Origin: JACCTU01 sp963788055
GTDB lineage: Bacteria; Actinomycetota; Thermoleophilia; Gaiellales; Gaiellaceae
Assembly: GCA_963788055.1 (NCBI GenBank)
Contig: CAWBFA010000002.1
Location: forward strand, 372,001-436,000
Direction: 5' to 3'
Length of the DNA stretch: 64,000 bases
In this document: positions 15,828 through 25,159 of the stretch, one piece after another
Numbering within the stretch: the first letter of the stretch is position 1
How the letters are laid out: every line of letters starts with the position of its first letter
Translations under genes and position numbers: made by a program
The notes under the pieces: model-generated
The model's database searches: none
Told to the model about the DNA's origin: nothing
The model's input: only the letters and a program-made list of their open reading frames with translations

Positions 15828-17213
15828 CTACGGGGCGGTCGTAGTGGTGGGCACCGGCGGTGCCGGCGTGTGGTCGCCGAAGAAGAGATAGACGATCACG
15901 ATGCCGGCGAGTGCGGTGACGACCCACGCGATCTGGAGCGGAAGCTGGAAGGAGTGGTCGAACACGCGCTTGCCGAGCGTCGTCGTGCCTGTCTCGTCGG
16001 CCTCCGCGGCGGCGATCTGGGTTCCGTTGGCCGGGAAGAAGATCACGCCGGCAACGGCGGTCCAGACGGCGATCATGTATCCAGCTCCGATTCCGAGCGC
16101 GAGCCCGAGGGGGATCATGGTCCGCGTCGCTGCCGACTGGCTCGTCGTCAAGGCGGCGACGAGGAAGATGGCGATCGCGATCGTGAATGGCCAGTTTTCC
16201 GCGAGGCCGCCGAGGGCGGCGACGATCGCATCCTCGTTGTTGGCGATGAAGGTGTCCGCCATCCAGGCGATCCCGAACAGGGCGATCATCGCGACCATGC
16301 CCGACTTGAAGATCTGCGTGTCCGGGATGTCGGTCGCGTTCACATGCGCGAAAATCAGCATCAGCGCTGCCGCGCTCAGCATGATCATCTGGATGATCGG
16401 CGTCACGGACATCGGCTCGACGCCGCCGCCCTCCGCGGCCACCGTCGGCCGGAGGCCTTCGAAGACGCCGAAGACGCAGATAGCGGCGACGGCCGTGAGG
16501 AAGATCGCAACACTGCGCTTCGCGAAGGGCAGCAGCGTGATCTCACCGGCGGGTGCTGGAGGCTTGATCTCGCCGGCTGCAAGGCGGCGCTGGTATTCGA
16601 CGTCGTCGTCCAGATCCTTGCCGTGCCCGTTCATGACGAGCGCCATCACGAAAATGCCGATGATGCTGGCCGGGACCGTGATCAGCATCACGTCGACGAT
16701 GTCGTAGCCGTAGACCTCCACGAGCGGGAGCATCGTCGCCATCGCGGCGGCGACCGGACTCGCAGTGATCCCGAAGGTCGAGGCGACGGTCGAGCCGGCG
16801 AGCGCCCGCTCCGGCCTGATCTTGTTCGCGTAGGCGAGCTCGTTGATCACGGGGATCAGCGAGAAGAACGTGTTGCCCGTGCCCGTGAGGATGGTCAGCA
16901 GGTAGGAGACGTAGGGGGCAGCGAAGTTGAGCGCCTTCGGCCGCGCACGCAGTGCTTTGCTCGCGATCAGGACCATGTAGTCGATCCCGCCAGCGGCCTG
17001 CATCGCCGCGGACGCGGCGATGACGGCGATGATGATCAACATCGCGCTGATCGGCGGCTCGCCCGGATCGAGCCCGAAGCCGAAGACGAGGACGACCGTG
17101 CCGACGCCGCCCCAGAGCCCGAGGCCGATACCGCCGGAGCGGACGCCGAGGGCGATGAAACCGATGACGACGAGGCCCTCGAGCGCGATCAGGATCCAGT
17201 CGGACGTGCTCAT
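15828..17213 (-). CDS. Anaerobic C4-dicarboxylate transporter, DcuA/DcuB type
   Basis: I start the protein at ATG 17213 (MSTSDWILIAL), which has a GAGAGG-type ribosome site 5-6 bases upstream and overlaps the upstream stop as ATGA. It has 461 residues and about 10-12 membrane segments. The segments LLTILTGTGNTFFSLIPVI and GSTVASTFGITASPVAAA match the conserved cores of the DcuA/DcuB family, which exchange succinate, fumarate, malate and aspartate. A cytoplasmic loop of about 40 charged residues is present near the middle (GHGKDLDDDVEYQRR). Next to amino-acid genes, aspartate or asparagine-derived dicarboxylate transport is plausible; that is inference. Confidence 0.85.
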   Translation of the reverse strand: MSTSDWILIALEGLVVIGFIALGVRSGGIGLGLWGGVGTVVLVFGFGLDPGEPPISAMLIIIAVIAASAAMQAAGGIDYMVLIASKALRARPKALNFAAPYVSYLLTILTGTGNTFFSLIPVINELAYANKIRPERALAGSTVASTFGITASPVAAAMATMLPLVEVYGYDIVDVMLITVPASIIGIFVMALVMNGHGKDLDDDVEYQRRLAAGEIKPPAPAGEITLLPFAKRSVAIFLTAVAAICVFGVFEGLRPTVAAEGGGVEPMSVTPIIQMIMLSAAALMLIFAHVNATDIPDTQIFKSGMVAMIALFGIAWMADTFIANNEDAIVAALGGLAENWPFTIAIAIFLVAALTTSQSAATRTMIPLGLALGIGAGYMIAVWTAVAGVIFFPANGTQIAAAEADETGTTTLGKRVFDHSFQLPLQIAWVVTALAGIVIVYLFFGDHTPAPPVPTTTTAP

Positions 17214-17818
17214 TGGTTCCTCTCCGCTCGGAGCTGCTGGCACGTGCTCGTGTCGAGCACGGTGCGGGCGAGCTCGGGGTCGGTACGAGTGACCTCGGCG
17301 ATCGTCTGCACGCCGCTGGCTAGCACCGTGCCGATCGCCCGTGCCGCGTCGGTGAGCTGTTCGATCGACTCCTCGAGGGAGTCCGCTTCCTCGTCGAGCG
17401 AGTCCTGAGCGTCCTCGAGCTCTTCCTGCGCCGAGTCGGCCCAGTCGGACACCGTCCCGGCCGCCTCCTCACCCTGCGGCGAGTCGGGGATGCCCGCGTC
17501 GTCGATGCCCACGACCAGGGTGTCCGCCGCCTCGACGGCCCGCTCGAGGCCCTTGCGAATGAATCCCGTCCGTCCCTGTGGGGTCTCCGACTGTGGCTCC
17601 TCGCTACCCGCCGCTGTCTGTGCGCTGGGGTTCCGCACGTCGTCGACGATGTCTTCGAGCTCGCCGCGCCAGACGCCGACGGCGCCGCACACGCTTTGTG
17701 CCCACTCGCCGGCGGGAACCGTTTCGCCGCTCTTGTCGTTGCCGCCGATCGCCGCGCCCGCGATGAGCACGACCACGACCCCGGCGGCGGCGAGAAGCCA
17801 GACGAGACGTCCGCGCAT
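17210..17818 (-). CDS. Membrane-anchored coiled-coil protein of unknown function
   Basis: The 202-residue protein has an N-terminal membrane anchor or signal segment (VWLLAAAGVVVVLIAGAAIGG). The rest is acidic and exported, with a long Glu/Asp/Ser-rich region around residues 125-165 (SAQEELEDAQDSLDEEADSL) likely to form a coiled coil. Two cysteines, one near the start of the mature part (SVCGAV) and one near the C-terminus (TSTCQQL), could form a disulfide. I do not recognise a named family. Its stop overlaps the Dcu-type gene start and its start lies 5 bp from the dipeptidase gene, so it is embedded in that operon. Confidence 0.7.
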   Translation of the reverse strand: MRGRLVWLLAAAGVVVVLIAGAAIGGNDKSGETVPAGEWAQSVCGAVGVWRGELEDIVDDVRNPSAQTAAGSEEPQSETPQGRTGFIRKGLERAVEAADTLVVGIDDAGIPDSPQGEEAAGTVSDWADSAQEELEDAQDSLDEEADSLEESIEQLTDAARAIGTVLASGVQTIAEVTRTDPELARTVLDTSTCQQLRAERNQ

Positions 17819-17823
17819 CGTCG

Positions 17824-19302
17824 TTAGCGCCTCTCCGCCGAGTGCTCTTCGACGATGCCGACAAGCAGCTTCCAGAAGCGCTCCACGGTCGGGATGCTCA
17901 CGCGCTCGTCGGGCGAGTGAGGCCCTTCGATCTGCGGGCCGATCGCCAGCATGTCGAGGTGGCGGCTGACCTTGCCGCCAATGACGGACGTCTCGAGGCC
18001 GGCGTGGATCGCCGTCACCACCGGGGGCTCGCCGAAGAGCCCCTCGTAGACCGTCCGGGCGACCGCGAGCAGCTCCGAGTCGAGGTCCGGGCGCCAGCCG
18101 TTGTAGTTGTGCTTCACCTCGAGGGTGCCGCCCGCGAGGCGCGCGGCAGCGTCGAGCGTCGCGACGACGTCGGGCATCGCCGCGTCGTTGGACGAGCGCG
18201 ACAGACTGTGCAGCGTCAGGCGTTCGCCCTCCGTCGCCGCCTCGCCGAGCGACGTGCTCGTCTCGACGAGCTTGTCGAAATCGGGGCTCATCGCGAGCGG
18301 TCCCGTCGGTACGAGCGAGACGACATCGAGGAGCTTGGCCGTTGCGTCTTCCGTCCAGGCGTCGGCGGCGTCGCCGCCGCTCTCGATCGTCACGGTCGCT
18401 CCCGGGTCGGTTTTCACGTAGGCGTCTCGCACGACCGTGGTCGCCGACTCGATCGCCGACCGGAACGCATCCTCCTGGTCGCGCGGAACCGAGCAGACCG
18501 CGACGGCGTCGCGGGGAATCGCGTTGCGGCTCTTGCCGCCTGCCAGCGAGACGAGCCGGAACGGCGCGGCTGCGTGCGCCTCACGCAGCACCCGGCCGAG
18601 CACCTTGATCGCGTTGGCGTGCCCGAGGGCGATCTGGACCCCCGAGTGGCCCCCGAGTCCCCCACCGGCCGCGACCGACAGCGTGACCGCGTCCGGCGAG
18701 CACGCCGCGCGGGGTGCGTCGATCCTGATCCAGGTGTCGGTGCTCCCGGCGCACCCAACGGTGAGAGTGCCGTCCTCCTCGCTGTCGAGGTTGATCAGGG
18801 TCGCGCCCGTGAGCAGTGATCCGTCGAGTGCGTTCGCGCCCTCGAGACCAACCTCCTCGGCGACCGTCATCAGCAGCTCGAGTGGGCCGTGGGAGATCGA
18901 CTCGTCCTCGACGAGCGTCATCATCGCGGCGATCGCAACGCCGTCGTCGGCGCCAAGGGTCGTCCCGTCGGCGGTCAGCCAGTCGCCGTCGCGGAGCAGG
19001 ACGATCCGCCCCTCGGCAGGATCGTTCGGGCTCGCCGGGTCGCGCTCGCACACCATGTCCAGGTGACCCTGGAGGATGAGGGTGGGCGCAGACTCCCGGC
19101 CCGGCGTCGCAGGCACGCGGATGACGAGGTTCCGCCCGGAGTCCTGCTGTAGCTCGTAGCCCCTGTCGCTCGCCCACGCACGAACGTGCTCGATCACCGG
19201 CTCCTCGCGCCTCGACGGGCGTGCGATCCTCGTCAGCGTCTCGAAGTGGTCCCAAAACGAACGCAGCTCAAGCCCGGTGAGTGCTGACTCCTGAGTCGCC
19301 AC
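17824..19302 (-). CDS. pepD: Aminoacyl-histidine dipeptidase (PepD-like, M20 family)
   Basis: The 492-residue length fits PepD (about 485). The metal-site motifs of M20 peptidases are visible: ILQGHLDMVCER (H and D ligands), LGADDGVAIAAMM (bridging Asp), TVAEEVGLEGA (catalytic Glu with the second Glu), INLDSEEDG, and a late His in AIHAGLETSVIGG. The insert with GGHSGVQI belongs to the dimerisation domain. PepD cleaves Xaa-His dipeptides such as carnosine in the cytoplasm, releasing amino acids. It is the first gene of a series with amino-acid transporters, so nutrient recycling is the likely role. Confidence 0.9.
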   Translation of the reverse strand: MATQESALTGLELRSFWDHFETLTRIARPSRREEPVIEHVRAWASDRGYELQQDSGRNLVIRVPATPGRESAPTLILQGHLDMVCERDPASPNDPAEGRIVLLRDGDWLTADGTTLGADDGVAIAAMMTLVEDESISHGPLELLMTVAEEVGLEGANALDGSLLTGATLINLDSEEDGTLTVGCAGSTDTWIRIDAPRAACSPDAVTLSVAAGGGLGGHSGVQIALGHANAIKVLGRVLREAHAAAPFRLVSLAGGKSRNAIPRDAVAVCSVPRDQEDAFRSAIESATTVVRDAYVKTDPGATVTIESGGDAADAWTEDATAKLLDVVSLVPTGPLAMSPDFDKLVETSTSLGEAATEGERLTLHSLSRSSNDAAMPDVVATLDAAARLAGGTLEVKHNYNGWRPDLDSELLAVARTVYEGLFGEPPVVTAIHAGLETSVIGGKVSRHLDMLAIGPQIEGPHSPDERVSIPTVERFWKLLVGIVEEHSAERR

Positions 19303-19856
19303 CTAGGTCGGCATCTTCAGTGAGGCGCGACTCACGGGACATCACCCTCAATGGGTGAACGGGACTCTCCGGAGGCCCGCTCTCTTAGTTCTTGCTGACC
19401 TTTTGCTGACCCAGAGCTACCTCACAAGACTGCCGCGGCTCCCCAGGCAACAAAAGCCCCGTGGCTGAGGCTTTCAGGAGAGCGGACGGTGGTGTCGGCG
19501 AAGACGACTCGAGCGCCGAATGTCTCGCCTGGGCCAGCGATGGTCGCGAGGTGCATTCCGAATGCCGGGCCGCTTCCTCGTGCCCGGTGCTCAGCTGCCG
19601 AGTGAACTTGGCGACCCGAGTGACAGCGACAATGTCCGTGTAGGCCGCGCTCATCTCGAGGAGCTACGCGGAGCTCGCGGAGGCGCTCGTCCGACCACTT
19701 CGACACGACGGATGGTGGCTTGCCGAAGGACGATCGAGTGGGACTGAACTCTCGGCGATCCATAGCGTTGCGGTAGCTCGGGCCCGTGTGCGCAGAGCCG
19801 CCGAAGAGCGGGCGCGCCGTTCCGGCGGCATGAGCCCTGCGACGCTTGCGCTGTCC
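19303..19856. other. 554-bp stretch without a confident gene
   Basis: Short open frames exist on both strands but none has family motifs, a good ribosome site or a plausible length. At 19392-19411 the 9-base word TTGCTGACC is repeated in direct orientation with a 2-base spacer. A weak AAAGCC...GGCTTT inverted repeat lies at 19453-19474. These could mark the end of an old mobile element. Confidence 0.4.
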
Positions 19857-22800
19857 TCAGCCCACCGTCGAGCGGATCTGAGCGAGCTGCGCCTCGATCT
19901 CGCGGATCATTCGCGTGGCTCTGACGGAGCGATAGTACGCGAGCGCCAGTTCGAACTGCTCGGCGGCCTCCGCGGTCCGGCCCTCCTCGAGCAACGCCTC
20001 GGCTGCGACGACGCGTAGATCGGTCGCAACGTCGAGGTCGTCTGTGCTCGCCGCGATCTCTGCGGCCTCGACGAACCGTCGATCAGCGGCGGCCGCCTTG
20101 AACAGTTCTCGGCGGCGCTCCTGGCGATCGTTGTCGAGCGCGCGGCGAACGGCGTCGCGCAAATCAAGCCGGTCGGCCGCGAGAAGGAACCCCGATGAGT
20201 ACAGCGGAGACTGTGGATCCGCGGAGACCATTTCCTGGGCGAACTTCCTCGCCTCGTCGAGGCGACCCAACTTCCCGTACATGTACGCGGCGTCGCCGAG
20301 GGCCGCAAAGAACGTTTGCGGGTCTTTCGCCGATCTGGCAACGGCGACCGAGCGTTCAAGATCCGCGATCGATCCGTCGACGTCGTCGCGGACGAAGCGA
20401 GCCCACGCGCGACACAACCGCATCATTGCCTCTTGGTAGTGCGGACGCCCTGCTTCGCAGTCAGCGAGAAAGGCGTCGATCAGCGGCAGGGCTTCGTCCC
20501 AGCGGCCCATCGCGAACAGCCGACCGGCGCGGTTGGCCTGCGGGTAACGAGCTCCTTCCTCATGTCCCAGCCGGAGCCAGAGGTTCTCGGCTTCACTCAG
20601 GAGCTCGAGCTCTCGCGTGCCGTCATTCGTTACATGCGAGAGGTTCTGGTACCCGCGGGCTGCGGCGGCGAGGTGGTTCGATGCGAGGGCGAGCTCGATT
20701 CCGCGTTCGATGTCATCGCGACCGCCGTCGTCACCGGTTAGGAAGCGTGCCGTGCCGACGGAGATCAACGTCTGGGCGCGGGTCTCGGTGAGGCCGAACG
20801 TCTCTGCCATCTTGATTGCCTCGCGGCCGACGGCGATCGCAGCTTCTTGGTCGTCCGCAAGCATCCGAAAACGAGCCACGCTCGCGACCACGCGCGCTTT
20901 GGACGGCGACGGCGGTCGGTCCCGGGTGAGGGCGGTCGCCAGCACAAGATGCTCATCGGTCTCGCTTCGACGAGCCTGGATCCAGGCGAGCTCCGCGAGA
21001 AACGTCGCGACCTCCGCAGCGCGTTCGTTCTCACCTGCGGCAAGCAGTTCCGAGAGCGCCTTCTCGAGCACAGGGCCGCGCCGTTCGTAGCCGCTCGAGA
21101 ACAACGCACGGGCATGCGCGAAGAACACGGCGAGCCGACGGGAATCCGCTTCCGGTAACAACTCCAGCGCTCGTTCGTAGTACGCCGCCGCTGAGGCGAA
21201 GGCATTGACGGCCGAGGCTCGCTCGCCCGCGCGCATGAGCGAGCACAGCGCGCGCTCCGTCAGCTCGAGATCAGGCCCTGCGAGCTTGAGGGCGCTCACG
21301 TAATGGTGCGCGAGCATCTCGGCGTGGTCGTCCGGGCGGCCCAGCGATTCGATCCACGCCGCAGCACGTTGGTGCTTGTCGGCGCGACGCGCACGTAGGA
21401 TCTGCGAGTACGCGACGTCGCGCACCAGGACGTGGCGGAACGCGTACTCGCTCTCGTCCTCCACCGACGATCGCCGCGCTCGCTGCACGAACTGCTTTCG
21501 TTGCAGCGCACGGAGACACTCCTCCGCCGTCGCGGCGTCGATCCCGTCGACCGCCACTAGCGCTCCGCGCCAGAAGACCTTGCCGAACACCGCTGCGTTC
21601 TGCAGCACGCTCTTCTCCGCGCGTGGCAGGGCGTCGAGCCGAGCGGCGATCAGTCCCTGCACCGTCTCCGGCAACGGCAGCGGCCCGGCGTGCTGACGCT
21701 CCTCCCACATGTGCACGTACTGCTCGGCGTAGAACGCGTTGCCCGCGGAGTGCTCGGCGACCGTCTGCTCCGCCGCGGCCGGGAGGATCTGCTCGTCGTT
21801 CAGCGCACGCACGAGCTTCAGCGTCTCGTCGGCCGAGAGTGGCGCGAGCGACAGCGTCGTCGCGTTCGCCTTGCCGCCGCCCCAGCTCGGGCGCCTGTCG
21901 AGCAGCTCCGGCCGCGTCGTCGCGACGATCAAGAGCGGAACGTCGGCGATCCGCTCGACCATGCTGTCCACGAAGTCGAGCAGGGCATCGTCGGCCCAGT
22001 GCAGGTCTTCGAAGACGATGACCGCCGGTCGCCAATCCGCGAGCGCCTCGAAGAAACGCCGCCATGCCGCGAAAGCCTCGCTGTCGCGTTGATCCGCCGG
22101 GGCCTCGCCGCTGGCACCCAGCCCTACGAGCGGGCGCAGGTGGCGCTCGACCCAGTCCGCCTCCGCGGCGTCGTCGACGAGCGCGAGCGCCGCACGCGCG
22201 AGCTTTGGTTGCACCTCGGTGTCGTCATCATTCTCCAGGATCCCGGCCTGCGCCTTGACGATCTCGGCAAGCGCCCAGAAGCTGACACCGTCGCCGTAGG
22301 GGAGGGAGCGTCCTTGCCGCCAGGTGACCATCTCGCTGTCGGCCTCGACGTGCCGCATCAGCTCGAAGACGAGCCGGCTCTTCCCGATCCCGGGGACGCC
22401 GACGAGCGTCACCAGCTGCGGCGAGCGCTCCTCGCGCGCGCGCCTGAGCGCACCGGCCAGGACGTCGATCTCGAGCTGCCGCCCGACGAGTTGCGTGCGG
22501 ACGTGCTGGAAGAGATCGACGCCGAAACGGGAGCGCGCCTCGAGCGCCTCCCAGACGCGGATCCGCTCCGCCTTGCCTTTCGCCGAGACGGGCTCGCGCG
22601 CGGCGAAGTCGATGATCGCTCTCGTCGCGCGACGAGTCGTGTCGTCGACGAGGACGCCGTTCGGCGGCGCGGCCGCCTGCAGCCGGGAGGCCGTGTTAAC
22701 AACGTCACCCGAGGCCATCCCCTCGCCGGCCACCGGCTGCGCGCCGAGCCGCACGAGCGCCTCGCCGGTGGTCACCGCGATCCGCACCTGGATCGAGTCC

Positions 22801-23162
22801 TGCTCCCTCGCCCAGTCACGAATCGCGAGAGCCGCGCGCACGGCGCGCTCCGGGTCGTCGTCGTGCGCCGTCGGCGCACCGAAGAGCGCGACGACCGCGT
22901 CGCCGATGAACTTCTCGACGGTTCCGCCGTAGCGCTCGAGCTCGGAGCGCACGTGCTGCCAGTACGGATCCTGCAGCGCCCGCACGTCCTCCGGATCCAT
23001 GCGCTCGGCCCTCAGCGTCGAGCCGACGAGATCGGCGAACAGGACGCTGACGACCTTGCGCTCCTCGCGAGCCGCCGCCGCGGGAGTCAGCGGCGCGCCG
23101 CAGGCGTCGCAGAAGCGCGCCCCAGCGCGGTTCTCCTGGTCACAATGCGGACAAACCGGCAT
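19857..23162 (-). CDS. Class III adenylate/guanylate cyclase fused to AAA ATPase and TPR-like domains
   Basis: The 1101-residue protein starts with a zinc ribbon (CPHCDQENRAGARFCDACG). A class III cyclase domain follows at about residues 35-215, with VSVLFADLVGST (metal Asp), KFIGDAVVALFG (second metal Asp) and SGDVVNTASRLQ. An NTPase module has Walker A GVPGIGKSRL and Walker B VIVFEDLHWADD. The C-terminal 500 residues are helical repeats of TPR type. This layout is common in large actinobacterial signal-transduction proteins of the AfsR/LAL kind but without a DNA-binding domain. It would make a cyclic nucleotide under control of its ATPase part; whether it does so is untested. It stands alone in its orientation. 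Confidence 0.88.
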   Translation of the reverse strand: MPVCPHCDQENRAGARFCDACGAPLTPAAAAREERKVVSVLFADLVGSTLRAERMDPEDVRALQDPYWQHVRSELERYGGTVEKFIGDAVVALFGAPTAHDDDPERAVRAALAIRDWAREQDSIQVRIAVTTGEALVRLGAQPVAGEGMASGDVVNTASRLQAAAPPNGVLVDDTTRRATRAIIDFAAREPVSAKGKAERIRVWEALEARSRFGVDLFQHVRTQLVGRQLEIDVLAGALRRAREERSPQLVTLVGVPGIGKSRLVFELMRHVEADSEMVTWRQGRSLPYGDGVSFWALAEIVKAQAGILENDDDTEVQPKLARAALALVDDAAEADWVERHLRPLVGLGASGEAPADQRDSEAFAAWRRFFEALADWRPAVIVFEDLHWADDALLDFVDSMVERIADVPLLIVATTRPELLDRRPSWGGGKANATTLSLAPLSADETLKLVRALNDEQILPAAAEQTVAEHSAGNAFYAEQYVHMWEERQHAGPLPLPETVQGLIAARLDALPRAEKSVLQNAAVFGKVFWRGALVAVDGIDAATAEECLRALQRKQFVQRARRSSVEDESEYAFRHVLVRDVAYSQILRARRADKHQRAAAWIESLGRPDDHAEMLAHHYVSALKLAGPDLELTERALCSLMRAGERASAVNAFASAAAYYERALELLPEADSRRLAVFFAHARALFSSGYERRGPVLEKALSELLAAGENERAAEVATFLAELAWIQARRSETDEHLVLATALTRDRPPSPSKARVVASVARFRMLADDQEAAIAVGREAIKMAETFGLTETRAQTLISVGTARFLTGDDGGRDDIERGIELALASNHLAAAARGYQNLSHVTNDGTRELELLSEAENLWLRLGHEEGARYPQANRAGRLFAMGRWDEALPLIDAFLADCEAGRPHYQEAMMRLCRAWARFVRDDVDGSIADLERSVAVARSAKDPQTFFAALGDAAYMYGKLGRLDEARKFAQEMVSADPQSPLYSSGFLLAADRLDLRDAVRRALDNDRQERRRELFKAAAADRRFVEAAEIAASTDDLDVATDLRVVAAEALLEEGRTAEAAEQFELALAYYRSVRATRMIREIEAQLAQIRSTVG

Positions 23163-23363
23163 GCCGCGAGTTTAGGACGGCCGCTCCGCCGGTGGGGTGC
23201 GCGAAGTCTAGTCACAGCGCCACGCGCCCTATCGAGCGCCGACAGAAGTGAGAACAGCACGTCCGCAGCGACAAGCTCGATGAGCAGGCAGCCCTGGAAG
23301 CCGCCCGTCTCGAACAGCAGCGCGAGCCTCCGGACCTGATCGGCCGTGTCGCCGCGTGAACTT

Positions 23364-23382
23364 CCTGACTAGAACCTGACTA
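23364..23382. repeat. Direct repeat CCTGACTA x2 on the 3' side of tRNA-Gly
   Basis: CCTGACTA occurs at 23364-23371 and 23375-23382. It lies about 70 bp past the 3' end of the minus-strand tRNA-Gly gene. Short tandem direct repeats at that place resemble integrase arm-binding sites left by integrated elements. No integrase gene is present. The surrounding 23163-23450 holds no confident gene. Confidence 0.4.
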
Positions 23383-23450
23383 ACGGGCGGCGATCGCGCT
23401 CCGTGGTCGCGCTGCCCATGAAAAACCTGCCTGTTCCAGCGGGTTCTTAG

Positions 23451-23524
23451 AGCGGATGAAGGGACTCGAACCCTCGACCTTCTGCATGGCAAGCAGACGC
23501 TCTAGCCAACTGAGCTACATCCGC
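23451..23524 (-). tRNA. tRNA-Gly (anticodon GCC)
   Basis: Read on the minus strand the 74 bases fold as a full cloverleaf. The acceptor stem is GCGGATG / CATCCGC, the D arm is GCTC...GAGC, and the anticodon stem TCTGC / GCAGA encloses TTGCCAT, so the anticodon is GCC. The T arm is GAGGG-TTCGAGT-CCCTT. The discriminator base is U, as expected for bacterial tRNA-Gly. CCA is not encoded. Confidence 0.96.
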
Positions 23525-23642
23525 GCGCCGGCCAGTATAGCGGCGGCCTAAACACCCACCAGGTCACGTGATCGTGGATCGTTGTCACCTGCCGAGGGTG
23601 CCAGACCAGCGCGCTGCGGAAAGGAAACTCATCGCCGCGACT

Positions 23643-24044
23643 TCAGGCCTTCGGCTGCCACAGGGCGATCTCTGCGCCCGCGGGGACTGCGACGACGCTT
23701 CGCCAGCCCAACGGGCCCTCTCGGGGCTCGAGCAGCACCGACGCCCCGAGCAGGCACGCCCGCTCCGTCGCGTCGGCGACGTCGGTGACCTCGACGTAGG
23801 GCAGCCACAGCGATCGCTCGGTGTCGCGCTCGACGACGCCGCCCTCGATCCCATTGCCCAACTCGAGCGCGAGATACGACCCGCGGTCGACGGCGATCTT
23901 CTCCGCATGCCAGCCGAACAGTCGTGTGTAGAAGGCGCAGGCGCGCGAGAGATTTCCGGTGTGGAGCTCCAGATGGACGACGGGATTGACGCAGGCCGGC
24001 CTCATGCCCTGTTTCTTTGGACCGGGTCGATTCGAAGAACTCAT
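23643..24044 (-). CDS. VOC (glyoxalase/bleomycin-resistance fold) protein
   Basis: The protein has 133 residues if it starts at ATG 24044, with ATG 24005 as an alternative. It shows one VOC module pair: VVHLELHTGNLSRACAFYTRLFGW in the first half, a possible metal Glu in LALELGNGIEG, then LPYVEVTDVADATERACLLGA and a C-terminal AEIALWQPKA. The family uses a metal-bound beta-alpha-beta-beta-beta fold for isomerase, dioxygenase or binding functions, and the reaction cannot be read. It is divergent from the SnoaL-tailed sigma factor with only 49 bp between the starts, so the two may share control. Confidence 0.85.
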   Translation of the reverse strand: MSSSNRPGPKKQGMRPACVNPVVHLELHTGNLSRACAFYTRLFGWHAEKIAVDRGSYLALELGNGIEGGVVERDTERSLWLPYVEVTDVADATERACLLGASVLLEPREGPLGWRSVVAVPAGAEIALWQPKA

Positions 24045-24093
24045 CGGCGGGAGCGATGAGTTCAGCGCCCGGCGCCGGTCTAATCTGGTGAGG

Positions 24094-25134
24094 ATGGCCA
24101 TCACTCCCACCGGATCGATCCAGGACCGAGAGCTACTCGACGCAGCTCGCGGCGGCGACGAAGACGCCTTTCGCCGCATCGTCGAGGACCATCGAGCAGG
24201 GCTCCACGCGCACTGCTACCGCATGCTGGGCTCGTTGCACGACGCCGAGGACGCGTTCCAGGACACCCTCCTGCGCGCGTGGCGCGGGCTACCGAGGTTC
24301 GGAGGTCGAAGCACGCTTCGCTCCTGGCTCTACACGATCGCGACCAACGCGTGCCTGGACGCGATCGCGCGGCGGCCCAAGCGCGTGCTTCCGATCGACT
24401 ACGGCCCTCCGACAGCCCTCACAGGCGACATCGGCGAGCCGCTCGTCGAGTCGGTGTGGATCGAGCCGTACCCGGACGAGACGCTGGGGCTCGGGGAGGG
24501 CTATGCCGCGCCGGACGCTCGCTACGAGCAGCGCGAGGCCGTCGAACTCGCCTTCGTTGCGGCGCTCCAGCACCTGCCGGCCACCCAGCGCGCTGTGCTG
24601 ATCATGCGCGAGGTGCTCGGCTTCTCGGCCCGGGAGGTCTCGGAGTCGCTGGAGACGACCGTCCCGTCGGTGAACAGCGCCTTGCAGCGCGCACGCAAGA
24701 CCATCGACGATCGGCTCCCCGAGCAGAGCCAGCAGGAGGCACTGCGCTCGCTCGGCGACGAGCGGACCCGAGAACTCGTCGACGCGTACGTCGATGCGTG
24801 GCAACGAGGCGACGTCGACATGCTGCTGGAACTGCTGGCCGAGGACGCCGTCTTCTCCATGCCGCCCTGGGCGAGTTGGTGGCGGGGCCGCGAGACGATC
24901 GCCGGCTTCGCAGATGCCGCAGTTGAGTTTTGCGCCGAGGCACGCGCCGTGCCGACCCGCGCGAACGGGCAAGCGGCCGTCGCCTACTACCACCGGAACG
25001 GCGAAACCGGGCGCTTCACGGCCGCGGCGATCGACGTGCTCACGTTCGAGGGCTCACGGATCAAGGACATCACCGCCTTCATCCTCCCCGAGCTCTTTTC
25101 ACACTTCGGCCTCTCCCCAGAGCTTGCGCCCTAG
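24094..25134 (+). CDS. ECF-type RNA polymerase sigma factor with C-terminal SnoaL-like domain
   Basis: The 346-residue protein starts at ATG 24094 with GGTGAGG just upstream. Region 2 is at about residues 25-95 (DEDAFRRIVEDHRAGLHAHCYRM, DAEDAFQDTLLRAWRG) and region 4 at about 150-205 (LQHLPATQRAVLIMREVLGFSA, then VPSVNSALQRARKTI). From residue about 225 a SnoaL/NTF2-like domain follows (VDAYVDAWQRGDVDMLLELLAEDAVFSMPP, WWRGRETIAGF). Sigma factors of this type (SigG/TIGR02960-like) have no separate anti-sigma factor; the C-terminal domain modulates activity. The divergent VOC gene is a candidate target. Confidence 0.9.
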   Translation: MAITPTGSIQDRELLDAARGGDEDAFRRIVEDHRAGLHAHCYRMLGSLHDAEDAFQDTLLRAWRGLPRFGGRSTLRSWLYTIATNACLDAIARRPKRVLPIDYGPPTALTGDIGEPLVESVWIEPYPDETLGLGEGYAAPDARYEQREAVELAFVAALQHLPATQRAVLIMREVLGFSAREVSESLETTVPSVNSALQRARKTIDDRLPEQSQQEALRSLGDERTRELVDAYVDAWQRGDVDMLLELLAEDAVFSMPPWASWWRGRETIAGFADAAVEFCAEARAVPTRANGQAAVAYYHRNGETGRFTAAAIDVLTFEGSRIKDITAFILPELFSHFGLSPELAP

Positions 25135-25159
25135 CGGCGACGCCGGCCGGGCATAGCCC

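Noticed and set aside
19385..19763. Two overlapping minus-strand frames in the gap after the dipeptidase
   Set aside because: No family pattern, no ribosome site, and mixed codon use; I record the stretch as empty.
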